Below, piece after piece: positions 7,884 to 15,052 of a DNA stretch of 23,071 bases. Source of the DNA: Spirochaetaceae bacterium (lineage in GTDB: Bacteria > Spirochaetota > Spirochaetia > SZUA-6 > Fen-1364); the NCBI GenBank assembly GCA_003141795.1, contig PLNO01000137.1:1-23071 (forward strand). The letters are read 5' to 3'. Every line of letters starts with the position of its first letter. Within the stretch, counting starts at the first letter, position 1. The notes below the pieces were generated by a model. It did not search any database and was not told where the DNA came from. It saw only the letters and a program-made list of their open reading frames with translations. Made by a program: the position numbers and the translations under genes.

Positions 7884-9128
7884 ATGAATGACGTGGCAGC
7901 AGTTCTCCGCGATCTCATCTCCATTGACTCCGTGAATCCCGACCTCGTTCCCGGCGCGAAGGGCGAAGCCGAAATCGCCGCCTATGTGGCGGACTGGCTG
8001 CGCCGCGCGGGGCTCGACGTCGAGCTGCAGGAAACCGATCGGCCCGCCCGACGGAACGTGATCGCTATTGCCAGGGGCGCAGGGGCGGCGCCCGGCATAG
8101 CACGTGGGCAAAGCCTGCGCGCCGCCAGAGACGCCGGGGGCACCGGGGCGGCGCCCGGCATAGCACGCGGGCCAAGTCTGCGCGCCGCTGGGGGCGGCGG
8201 GTCCCTGCTTCTGAACTCCCACCTGGACACCGTGGGCGTTGCCGGGATGAGGGACCCGTTCGTGCCTTCCGTGCAGGACGGCCGGCTTTATGGCCGTGGA
8301 GCCCTGGACACGAAGGCCGCGCTTGCCGCGTTCATGGTGGCCATCGCCGGGTCGGCGGGGAAGCGCAGGCGCGGTGACGTGATCCTCACCGCCGTGGTTG
8401 ATGAAGAGTACGCGAGTGCCGGCACAGAGGCTGTCGCGCGGAGCTACAAGGCGGATGCTGCCATCGTCGGGGAGCCGACGGGTCTTTCGATCGTAACCGA
8501 GCACAAGGGCTTCGTCTGGTTCGAGTGTGAGACCAGGGGGACCGCGGCGCACGGGTCGCTGCCGTCTGTCGGCGTCGATGCCATCGCCAAGATGGGCCGT
8601 GTGCTCACGGCGATCGACGCAATGGCCGCGCGATTCGCCCGGACGCAAGTGCATCCGACGCTGCACGCAGGCTCCATCCATGCCTCGCTGATCCGTGGCG
8701 GACAGGAGCTTTCAAGCTACCCCGCCTCTTGCCTGCTTTCGATCGAGCGGCGCACCATCCCCGGCGAACGCGTGGAGGACGTCGAACAGGAGTTGCGCGA
8801 CGTCCTTGCCGCGGCCGCCGCTTTCGACCCGACTTTCTCCGCGACCCTGCGGCGCACCTTCGCCAGGAATCCGCTCGAGGTGCCGCATGACCTGCCGATC
8901 GTGAAGACCCTTGCCGCGCAGATCCGCGAGGCCACGGGCAAAGAGCCGGTCTACGCCGGCATGGGGGGCTGGATGGACTCCGCGCTGCTCGCCGATGCGG
9001 GGATCCCCACCGTGATCTTCGGTCCCTCGGGGGAAGGCCTGCACGGTGAGTCGGAGTGGGTGGACCTGGAATCCGTTCGCACGTGCAGCAGGATCGTGCA
9101 GGGCGTCATACAGGAGTTCTGCGCATAG
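7884..9128 (+). CDS. M20-family metallopeptidase (ArgE/DapE/ACY1/CPG2 type) with repeat-derived insertion
   Basis: A cytoplasmic di-zinc amidohydrolase, likely a deacylase or peptidase. GTG at 7881 and ATG at 7884 are adjacent. GGAGGAG at 7871-7877 is better spaced for the ATG, giving 414 residues. Numbering below counts from the GTG. Metal-site motifs are complete: His114-x-Asp116 (SHLDTVG), Asp143 (YGRGALDTKAA), Glu175/176 (VVDEEYASAG), Glu198 (GEPTG) and His388 (GLHGESEWVDLE). The dimerisation lid lies in between. Residues about 66-105, between RNVIAI and SLLLNSHLD, are a Gly/Ala/Arg-rich insertion made of two 21-residue repeats encoded by a palindromic DNA element. Normal family members have only a short loop there. 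The gene is convergent with xylB, 15 bases away. The substrate is unknown. Confidence 0.87.
   Translation: MNDVAAVLRDLISIDSVNPDLVPGAKGEAEIAAYVADWLRRAGLDVELQETDRPARRNVIAIARGAGAAPGIARGQSLRAARDAGGTGAAPGIARGPSLRAAGGGGSLLLNSHLDTVGVAGMRDPFVPSVQDGRLYGRGALDTKAALAAFMVAIAGSAGKRRRGDVILTAVVDEEYASAGTEAVARSYKADAAIVGEPTGLSIVTEHKGFVWFECETRGTAAHGSLPSVGVDAIAKMGRVLTAIDAMAARFARTQVHPTLHAGSIHASLIRGGQELSSYPASCLLSIERRTIPGERVEDVEQELRDVLAAAAAFDPTFSATLRRTFARNPLEVPHDLPIVKTLAAQIREATGKEPVYAGMGGWMDSALLADAGIPTVIFGPSGEGLHGESEWVDLESVRTCSRIVQGVIQEFCA
8082..8188. repeat. two direct copies of a palindromic GC-rich element inside the M20 gene
   Basis: A 44-base unit occurs at 8082-8125 and 8145-8188, 63 bases (21 codons) apart, with 41 of 44 bases identical. 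Each copy begins with GCGGCGC and ends with GCGCCGC, so each can fold into a hairpin around a roughly 25-base loop. The element is in frame and read through, adding Gly-Ala-Ala-Pro-Gly-Ile-Ala-Arg-Gly-type repeats to the protein just before the catalytic His. This resembles protein-coding palindromic elements described in Rickettsia, though no relationship is claimed. Confidence 0.8.
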
Positions 9129-9143
9129 GGCAGAACGGACAGA

Positions 9144-10640
9144 CTATGAGAGATCTGCAAATATGTCGGCGAGTTGCGGATAGATACGCTTGTAGATCCC
9201 GCGTTGCTTTCGATAGACAGCCACCCGTTTCGGCTCGGGGAGCGTTGTATCCAGCGACTGGTCCCCGGCAGCGGCGCGCGCAATGGACCTGCCTGTGGCA
9301 AGAGCGCCGATCATCGCCGCCCCTATTCCGGAATGCTCTTCACCGCTCTGCCATTCGACGGGACGGTCGAATACGTCCGCAAGGATCTGTCGCCAGAGTG
9401 GACTACGGGCGCCTCCTCCCGAGCAGAGCACTGTTCTCACCGGAACATGCAGTTCCTTGAATATGTCCAGAGACTCGCAGAGCGAACAGGCTACGCCTTC
9501 CATGATAGCGCGAACCATGTGTGCATGGGTGTGCCGCAGCGAGAGACCGATGAAGCACCCCTTCGCGTGAGGATCCATATAGGGGGTCCGCTCGCCGCAG
9601 AGATACGGAGCGAAGAGCAGACCTTCCGAGCCCGCGGGTATCGTCTCTGCGTCACGCGAGATCCTCTCGATGACATTCCCGTCACCTGCCGCGGCGCCCA
9701 GTGGGGTGGCAACATTGCGCGCGAACCAGGACAGTGCCAGTCCGGCGGAAAGCGACGCGCCCATGAGAATCCATCGATCGGGAATCGCCCCGCAGAATGT
9801 GTGCATTCGGCTGTCGAGCACCACATGGTCAATTCCGGTGACGACAGTGCCTCCTGTGCCGATCGACACCGCCACGGTTCCCGGTGCGTCGACTCCGAGC
9901 GCGAGGGCGGCCATGGCGATATCCGCGCCACCCGCAGCCACCGGAGTTCCGGCGCGAAGCCCTGTCGCATCGGCGGCGGATTCCGTGATCTCCCCGGCGA
10001 CAGCAGTCGTCTTCAGTACCGCGGGGAGCAATCGTTCATCGAGATCGTATTTCTTCAGCAATTCCGAGGCCCATCGTCGCTGCGCGACATCGAACAAAAG
10101 GCTGCTGGAAGCATCCGTTACGTCGGTTGCGATTTTTCCCGTCAATCGGTAGCGGATATAGTCCTTGGGGAGGAGAGCGTGTGCCGCCCGGTTGTAGATA
10201 TCCGGCTCATTTCTCTTTACCCAGGACAACGATGGAGCCATGAAGCCGGTCGCAAGGGGCAGGCCGGTAACTGCACTGATTGCCCTGGTGCCGATCGTCT
10301 CCGCCCATTCCTTGCAGATGTCCGCTGTTCGCCTGTCGGGCCAAATGATGGCATCCCGAAGAGGGATCCCGTCCCGATCGAGGAGCACAAGCCCATGCAT
10401 CTGGCCGGAAAGGCCGACCGCGTCGACGCGGACCCCCACCATGCTTTCGAGCTGCAGCAATCGCCGCAAGCAATCGGCCGTGGCGCGCCACCAGTCTTCC
10501 GGGGACTGCTCCGCGAATCCAGGCTGTGGCTCGCGGATCGCATAGTCGCGACCCTGGACCGCCAGAACATTGCCTTCCTCGCCGAGTGCAAGCACTCGAA
10601 CGCTCGAAGTTCCGAGGTCAATTCCTATGGAGCAGTCCAC
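9144..10640 (-). CDS. xylB: xylulokinase (FGGY family)
   Basis: Phosphorylates D-xylulose to xylulose 5-phosphate with ATP in the cytoplasm. 498 residues is the usual length. The FGGY N-terminal ATPase-fold motif DLGTSS is at 8-13, and the xylulokinase-typical SGQMHG at 78-83. IIWPDRRT is at about 98-105, and TDASSSLLFDV at about 175-185. The probable catalytic base is Asp240 in AAGGADIAMAA, the counterpart of E. coli XylB Asp233. The C-terminal domain carries a glycine-rich nucleotide motif (LCSGGGARSPLWRQ). The start is GTG (10638-10640) with an AGAGAGG Shine-Dalgarno. It lies 32 bases downstream of tkt and is probably cotranscribed. Other FGGY kinases (ribulo-, glycero-) are less likely given SGQMHG. 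Confidence 0.9.
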   Translation of the reverse strand: MDCSIGIDLGTSSVRVLALGEEGNVLAVQGRDYAIREPQPGFAEQSPEDWWRATADCLRRLLQLESMVGVRVDAVGLSGQMHGLVLLDRDGIPLRDAIIWPDRRTADICKEWAETIGTRAISAVTGLPLATGFMAPSLSWVKRNEPDIYNRAAHALLPKDYIRYRLTGKIATDVTDASSSLLFDVAQRRWASELLKKYDLDERLLPAVLKTTAVAGEITESAADATGLRAGTPVAAGGADIAMAALALGVDAPGTVAVSIGTGGTVVTGIDHVVLDSRMHTFCGAIPDRWILMGASLSAGLALSWFARNVATPLGAAAGDGNVIERISRDAETIPAGSEGLLFAPYLCGERTPYMDPHAKGCFIGLSLRHTHAHMVRAIMEGVACSLCESLDIFKELHVPVRTVLCSGGGARSPLWRQILADVFDRPVEWQSGEEHSGIGAAMIGALATGRSIARAAAGDQSLDTTLPEPKRVAVYRKQRGIYKRIYPQLADIFADLS

Positions 10641-10672
10641 ATTCCGCCTCTCTACCGGTTCTCTCCGATCGA

Positions 10673-12652
10673 TCAGTGACCGGCCGTCCCTTTGATTCTC
10701 TCTGCGATGGCACGGGGATCAAACCCGTACGCGACGCTCAGGTCTTTCATCGGCGCTGACTTCCCGAAGCTTTCGACCGAAATGATCAGGCCTGAATCGC
10801 CCGCAAGGCCTTCCCAGCCCTGCGAAACGCCGGCTTCGATCACGACGCGCCGGGACGCGGAGGGCACGATCTCCTCCCTGACGGTCCGTGGTGCCTTCAG
10901 GAACAGCTCTCTGCACATCATCGACACGACCCTCACGTCGTCCCTGCCCATGCTGCGCTTTGTCTCCAATGCGAGATTGACTTCAGATCCCGTGGCGATG
11001 ATGACTGTCGCGGGCGTGCCGACTGAATCGGACACAACGTATGCGCCCGATTTCAGGCTCTCTTCCCAGCGCGGGTCGTCCTTTTCGTAGACCGTGAGAG
11101 ACTGACGGCTCAAGATCAGGGCGGTCGGGCCTTTGGCCGTCGCAATCGCCATCTTCCATGCGACACAGGTCTCATCGGCGTCGCCCGGCCTCAGCACCGA
11201 AAGGCCGGGGATTGCCCTCAACGATGCGATCTGTTCGACGGGCTGGTGCGTCGGCCCATCCTCGCCCGCCAGGATCGAGTCATGGGTGAAGACGTAGACG
11301 ACGGGGAGCTTCATCATGGCGGCGAGCCTGATGGAGGGCCTCATGTAGTCGCTGAATACCAGGTAGGTCGAACAGAACACCTTGAACAGGTGACTGACGG
11401 CGATCCCGTTGGCGATGGCAGCCATCGCGTGCTCGCGTATCCCGAAGTAGAAGCTCCTTCCCCCGGGATTGTCCGAAGAAAAAAAGTCCATTCCCTTCAC
11501 GTACGTCGAGGTCGAATGCGACAGATCTGCCGATCCGCCGACCACGTTGCTGAAACTCGCCATCAGTGCCTTGAGCATTTCGCCGCTTGCCGCCCGGGTC
11601 GGCACCTTGGCCCCCTTCTCGAAATGAGGAAGCCTGATGGCGCTGAGATCCGGTTCCCGCTGGTATTTCAACCACTCCTCGTGTTTCTCGGGGTTTTCGC
11701 GGGTCCACAGCTCGAAAGTCTCCCGCCACTGCCTGTACTTTTCTTCCCACGCGAGCTTTTTGTTCGCAATGTATTCAGTTGCTTCAGGAGGCACGAAGAA
11801 CTCCGATTCCTCCGGTACCCCCATGGCCCGCTTGCTCGCCCGGACCTCGGCTTCACCCAGTGGTGCGCCGTGCGCCTCGGGTGAGCCTGCCAGGTTGCAG
11901 GAGCCTTTCGCAATCACCGACTTCATGATGATCAGGGTCGGACGGGTGGATTCGCGTTTTGCCGCGGCGACGAATCGCATGATCTTCGGGATATCGTAGG
12001 CGCTTCCCTCGAAGACCTGCCAGTTGCAGGCAGCGAAGCGCTTCCTCACATCATCGGTGAAGCACAGCTTCGTCGATCCTTCGATCGTCACTCCATTCGA
12101 ATCATAGAACACCACGAGCTTTCCCAGCCCCAGATGCCCGGCGAGGGAGCTGGCCTCGTAGCTGAGCCCTTCCATCAAGTCACCGTCGCCGGCGAGGCAA
12201 TAGGTATGGTAGTCGATGAGCGCCCTTTCGGTGTTGAATCGGGCGGCCAGCATGCGCTCCGCAATGGCCATCCCGACTGCATTCGCAATCCCCTGTCCGA
12301 GCGGCCCGGTCGTCACCTCCACTCCCGGAACGATCCCGTATTCCGGATGGCCTGTGGCCTTCGAGTCCAGCCGACGGAAGCTCCTGATGTCGTCAACGGA
12401 GATGTCGTAGCCGCAAAGATTCAGCAGGGTGTACTGGAGCAGGCACCCATGGCCGGCTGACATCACGAACCGATCGCGATTGGCCCAGGCAGGGTCTTGA
12501 GGATAGTGGTTCAGGATTTCGCCATAGAGCGTGGCGCCCAGCTCGGCGCAGCCCATGGGTTGCCCCGGATGCCCGGAACCCGCCCGCTGGACTGCGTCCA
12601 TGGAAAAGGTCCTAACTGCCGTCGCAACGGCCCTGATGCCTGGTATATCCAT
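10673..12652 (-). CDS. tkt: transketolase
   Basis: Thiamine-diphosphate enzyme of the non-oxidative pentose phosphate pathway, transferring a two-carbon ketol unit from xylulose 5-phosphate to aldose phosphates. Full length at 659 residues. Visible features are SGHPGQPMG (26-34), the substrate-loop GHPE (101-104), TTGPLGQG (114-121) and the TPP/Mg motif GDGDLMEG...DSN (155-162 and 184-186). The pyrimidine-domain catalytic glutamate is Glu407 in GIREHAM. The phosphate-binding HDSILAGEDGPTHQPVEQ segment is also present, followed by the C-terminal third domain. The ATG is preceded by GGGGAG. First gene of a two-gene operon with xylB, so xylulose is phosphorylated and passed straight on. The promoter resembles that of the divergent ABC operon. 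Confidence 0.95.
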   Translation of the reverse strand: MDIPGIRAVATAVRTFSMDAVQRAGSGHPGQPMGCAELGATLYGEILNHYPQDPAWANRDRFVMSAGHGCLLQYTLLNLCGYDISVDDIRSFRRLDSKATGHPEYGIVPGVEVTTGPLGQGIANAVGMAIAERMLAARFNTERALIDYHTYCLAGDGDLMEGLSYEASSLAGHLGLGKLVVFYDSNGVTIEGSTKLCFTDDVRKRFAACNWQVFEGSAYDIPKIMRFVAAAKRESTRPTLIIMKSVIAKGSCNLAGSPEAHGAPLGEAEVRASKRAMGVPEESEFFVPPEATEYIANKKLAWEEKYRQWRETFELWTRENPEKHEEWLKYQREPDLSAIRLPHFEKGAKVPTRAASGEMLKALMASFSNVVGGSADLSHSTSTYVKGMDFFSSDNPGGRSFYFGIREHAMAAIANGIAVSHLFKVFCSTYLVFSDYMRPSIRLAAMMKLPVVYVFTHDSILAGEDGPTHQPVEQIASLRAIPGLSVLRPGDADETCVAWKMAIATAKGPTALILSRQSLTVYEKDDPRWEESLKSGAYVVSDSVGTPATVIIATGSEVNLALETKRSMGRDDVRVVSMMCRELFLKAPRTVREEIVPSASRRVVIEAGVSQGWEGLAGDSGLIISVESFGKSAPMKDLSVAYGFDPRAIAERIKGTAGH

Positions 12653-12758
12653 ATAGTCTCCCCATAGTCATATGTGGCGTGGGCACACCAATGGCCTGCG
12701 ATTTCTGTATGGTTATTCGTTGCTTGAAGGAAAGAACGTCATCGAGCGCCCTACGAAG

Positions 12759-12787
12759 TGTCTATCACGCGTCTTTTGTTTTGTCAA
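12759..12787 (-). promoter_or_regulatory. tkt-xylB promoter
   Basis: On the minus strand, TTGACA (12782-12787), a 17-base spacer ending in TGA, and TAGACA (12759-12764) form an extended -10 promoter about 100 bases before the tkt start. Upstream is a pyrimidine-rich block, TTCCTTTTTCTTTCTTATA, running into the -35. The same block and geometry recur in the plus-strand promoter at 13399-13427, suggesting shared control of tkt-xylB and the second ABC operon. Confidence 0.55.
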
Positions 12788-12879
12788 TATAAGAAAGAAA
12801 AAGGAAGTTACGGCTGTGATATTCCGTTCCGAGATGAACCCCTGTTTCGAGTTGAGCGTTCTCTATCGGGTTTGATGCC

Positions 12880-13075
12880 CTATTCCCCTTCGCCGGATTC
12901 TTCTCGATCGACGTAGCCGTCGACGGTCGGCGTGCCGGGATGAGAAAGTACTCCTTTGAGCTCGGCGTAGGGGGGGGGCAACCACGTCAAGTCCCATCTC
13001 TTCCAGCCTCTGCCGTTCTTTGGGATTGATCCTGTCGATCCTCGCAACCTGTACGAACCAAGGAGGGTCCGCCAT
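12880..13075 (-). pseudogene. short decayed or frameshifted reading frame of unknown origin
   Basis: From an ATG at 13073-13075 the minus strand reads MADPPWFVQVARIDRINPK and on to LEEMGLDVVAPP, then hits a run of nine Gs (12970-12978, plus strand). Removing one base there would continue the frame as YAELKGVLSHPGTPTVDGYV, followed by DREESGEGE and a stop at 12880-12882, about 64 residues. The combined sequence is protein-like, but I do not recognise the family, and there is no convincing Shine-Dalgarno. It may be the 3' relic of a longer gene, or a functional small gene whose G tract is a sequencing error or a phase-variable tract. Confidence 0.3.
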
Positions 13076-13345
13076 TTGTCGAGAGAATCGGCGCCAATAA
13101 CACAGTCTGCATGCTACTATCCGCAAGAACCACAAGTCAATCGATTGCGTCGCTTGTCAAATCGAAGGCGGCAATCGAGTCCGGAAGCACCCATACCATA
13201 CGAATTACGGGTATTTCCCATTAGTTATTGTATCGTAATGAGTTGGATGCTACGCGCCTCGCTATCAGGGTACCGTTACACGCCCTTTGACTGCGATCCG
13301 CCCCTGGCCTCCTGTCGAAACGACTCGGAATGCGCGGTGAATTTA

Positions 13346-13362
13346 CCCGAAAATGACCGCGA
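13346..13362 (-). repeat. inverted repeat copy 1 (partner at 14925-14941)
   Basis: CCCGAAAATGACCGCGA here is the reverse complement, with one mismatch in 17, of the segment at 14925-14941. Both copies have a GAAGTGA motif nearby on the same side (TCACTTC at 13376-13382, GAAGTGA at 14911-14917). Together they bracket the second binding-protein gene. They could be remnants of insertion-sequence ends or binding sites, and neither is proven. Confidence 0.45.
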
Positions 13363-13398
13363 ATGGATTGTCGCTTCACTTCTTTTTCCCTTTTTATG

Positions 13399-13427
13399 TT
13401 GACAAATCTGTATGAGTGTGCTGAAAC
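13399..13427 (+). promoter_or_regulatory. promoter of the second ABC operon
   Basis: TTGACA (13399-13404), a 17-base spacer ending TGC, and TGAAAC (13422-13427) form an extended -10 promoter with a weak hexamer. The upstream TTCTTTTTCCCTTTTTATG block parallels that of the tkt promoter on the other strand. The predicted start is near 13434, giving a long untranslated leader before the ATG at 13749. Confidence 0.5.
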
Positions 13428-13433
13428 TGGATG

Positions 13434-13748
13434 CGCGAACGAATCACCGGGCTGCCAGAGAAACTGATCGTATCGACGACCTCGATTGGTCGCTGTCTGC
13501 TGGTCGCTCGATTCTCGTTCGGGCAGGAGCATTGTGGCTTGCCAGATTTCTTTCGCAGGAGGAGAGGAGAAAGACAGAGAGAGCGCATTCCAGGAAAGAT
13601 CCGAGAAGTGGCGGATTCGCATTTCCCGGATACGGGTGTCACCAGCGCTTGGGTGACACGTGACATCATTTATGGGACTTGAAGAAACTCAAGTCTCACC
13701 GTCTGGTGCTTCAGATGAAGCGCAGACGCCGAGAAAGAGGAGGTTCGA
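13434..13748 (+). promoter_or_regulatory. long structured 5' leader of the second ABC operon
   Basis: About 315 bases without a recognisable gene. It holds two strong stem-loops. GTGTCACC (13636-13643) pairs with GGTGACAC (13652-13659). A nested hairpin at 13700-13728 has CGTCTG pairing with CAGACG and GCTTC pairing with GAAGC around an AGAT tetraloop. The second ends ten bases before the GAGGAGG ribosome binding site, so folding could influence translation or message stability. I cannot match it to a known riboswitch class. Small open frames on both strands here look random. Confidence 0.4.
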
Positions 13749-14843
13749 ATGTCATTTGGTCGTTCTCGGACAACGATCCTGCTAGCTTCATTCCTCGTGG
13801 TTTCCTCGTTGCTGTTCGCAGGCGGGCAGAAAGAGCCCACCAAGGCCGGCGATCTCAAGAAGGTGACGATTGGCGTCGACATCCACGGGATTGCAAACGC
13901 GTACTGGAACCAGGAGCTTGAGGGCGCGAAGCTATTTGCCGCGTCCCTCCCCGAGGGAACCGCTACCGTCCAGGCCCTCATTTCCAATGGGGATCCCAAC
14001 ACGGAGCTTCAGAACATAAAGAACTTCGTCGCATCGAAGGGGCCGAACGTCATCATATACTCTGACCCCTGCGGCGCGGCGGCTGTTCCGCCGATCGCGG
14101 AGTTTCTCGAAAAGTCGCACGTGTATTTCGCTACCACGTGGGCCCTTCCCCAGGGATTCGACCCGACGCAGTACAAGTACTACGCGGCGTACTCGAGGGT
14201 GAATACGGTGAAGCAGGGCTATGATACCGCCGTTGCGCTGTTCAAGTCGTTGAAGACGCCCGGCAAGGGGAAGATCCTCGCGCTCCAGGGACCCTTGAGC
14301 GACGATGCCAACATCCACCGCGTCATGGGGTTGAAGAACGCCCTCAAGGAGTATCCCGACGTCGAGCTCCTCGACCTGCAGGTGGGCAACTGGGATCCCC
14401 AGCAGGCGCTGAGCATCACGCAGACCTGGCTTGCGAAATTCCAGGATGTCGACGGTATCTGGGCGGCGAATGACGACATGATACTTGCGGCCGTTCAGGC
14501 GCTCAAGGCAAAAGGGCTCAACGGGAAGGTGAAGGTCACCGGGACAGACGGAGTCCCTGCCATGGCTGATGCGATCAGAAGCGGCGACGTCGTCGCGACC
14601 ATAGCGAACAACGGCTTTCTCCAGGGTGGCTACATGACGGCGTTCGCCTACGCCTCGTTCATCGGCAAGATCGACACGATGAAGCAGCCCAAGGGCATGC
14701 GCCTTTTCAACACGAACGCGCTCTTTGTCGACAAGTCGAATGTCGACCAGTGGGAGAAGGACCTCATCAAGGGCAAGCCCACGTACGATTTCAATGATCT
14801 GAACTTCGCCATTCAGAGCCCCTACGAGCTGGAGACGAAGTAA
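13749..14843 (+). CDS. sugar ABC transporter substrate-binding protein (second system)
   Basis: 364 residues. Signal peptide: RSR, hydrophobic core ILLASFLVVSSLLFAGG, then QKEP. As in the other binding protein, cleavage is probably after Ala/Gly with no lipobox Cys, in spirochaete style. The mature part is the RbsB/XylF-like type I fold, with KKVTIGVDIHGIANAYWNQE at about 37-56, GPNVIIYSDPCGAAAVPPIAEF (lobe-crossing segment), GIWAANDDMILAAVQAL and VTGTDGVPAMADAI near the C-terminus. A strong GAGGAGG precedes the ATG. It is followed by a perfect 14-bp hairpin and then permease and ATPase genes, so it feeds that importer. The ligand is unknown. The shared promoter architecture with tkt-xylB hints at a pentose, pentitol or related sugar. 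Confidence 0.9.
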   Translation: MSFGRSRTTILLASFLVVSSLLFAGGQKEPTKAGDLKKVTIGVDIHGIANAYWNQELEGAKLFAASLPEGTATVQALISNGDPNTELQNIKNFVASKGPNVIIYSDPCGAAAVPPIAEFLEKSHVYFATTWALPQGFDPTQYKYYAAYSRVNTVKQGYDTAVALFKSLKTPGKGKILALQGPLSDDANIHRVMGLKNALKEYPDVELLDLQVGNWDPQQALSITQTWLAKFQDVDGIWAANDDMILAAVQALKAKGLNGKVKVTGTDGVPAMADAIRSGDVVATIANNGFLQGGYMTAFAYASFIGKIDTMKQPKGMRLFNTNALFVDKSNVDQWEKDLIKGKPTYDFNDLNFAIQSPYELETK

Positions 14844-14862
14844 TTTCTGGAGTAGACTGGTG

Positions 14863-14894
14863 GAGGTGAGATCGCCTCGCGGCGATCTCACCTC
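14863..14894 (+). terminator. perfect 14-bp hairpin after the second binding-protein gene
   Basis: GAGGTGAGATCGCC and GGCGATCTCACCTC form a flawless 14-bp stem with a TCGC tetraloop, 20 bases after the stop codon. No T tract follows (GTGATAGCG), so it is more likely a message-stabilising or partial termination structure than a full terminator. The 209-base gap to the permease (14844-15052) also contains the inverted-repeat copy at 14925-14941 and three tandem GACCT units near 15013-15027, and no gene. Confidence 0.65.
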
Positions 14895-14924
14895 GTGATA
14901 GCGAATAATGGAAGTGACCCATAA

Positions 14925-14941
14925 TCGCGGCCATTTTCGGG
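14925..14941 (+). repeat. inverted repeat copy 2 (partner at 13346-13362)
   Basis: TCGCGGCCATTTTCGGG, with GAAGTGACCCA just upstream, matches the minus strand of 13346-13362 at 16 of 17 bases. GTGACCCA combined with CATTTTCGG repeats is reminiscent of the terminal repeats of some IS21-type elements, but no transposase remnant is seen. Confidence 0.45.
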
Positions 14942-15052
14942 ACGCGCCGACCAACGGCCGGACGGGTGCCTGTCGTGGCTCGATCGAGGCTGCGCTTCGT
15001 TCGTCAAATACCGACCTGACCTGACCTGGGCGGGGTTGCGGAGTAGGGAGCA

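Noticed and set aside
8082..8188. Possible CRISPR repeats
   Set aside because: Only two copies, GC-rich, inside a coding frame and separated by a 19-base in-frame spacer; no cas genes nearby.
9174..10679. A 501-codon plus-strand open frame opposite xylB
   Set aside because: Its translation is irregular and Arg/Cys/His-rich with no family resemblance, while the opposite strand encodes a textbook xylulokinase; long antisense frames are common in GC-rich genes.
12653..13748. Small open frames on both strands, including those at 12672-12875, 13221-13622 and 13412-13682
   Set aside because: They lack ribosome binding sites and plausible protein composition, and overlap promoter and leader elements; only the 12880-13075 fragment reads like protein.
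14863..14894. A classic intrinsic terminator ending the operon after the binding protein
   Set aside because: The stem is perfect but no T tract follows, and the transporter genes continue downstream on the same strand without another clear promoter.
13346..14941. A complete insertion sequence between the two inverted repeats
   Set aside because: The interval encodes only a normal binding protein; no transposase, and the repeat orientation and interior do not fit an intact element.
15013..15027. Three tandem GACCT units before the permease start
   Set aside because: A 15-base simple repeat is easily due to chance and shows no symmetry or link to a promoter.
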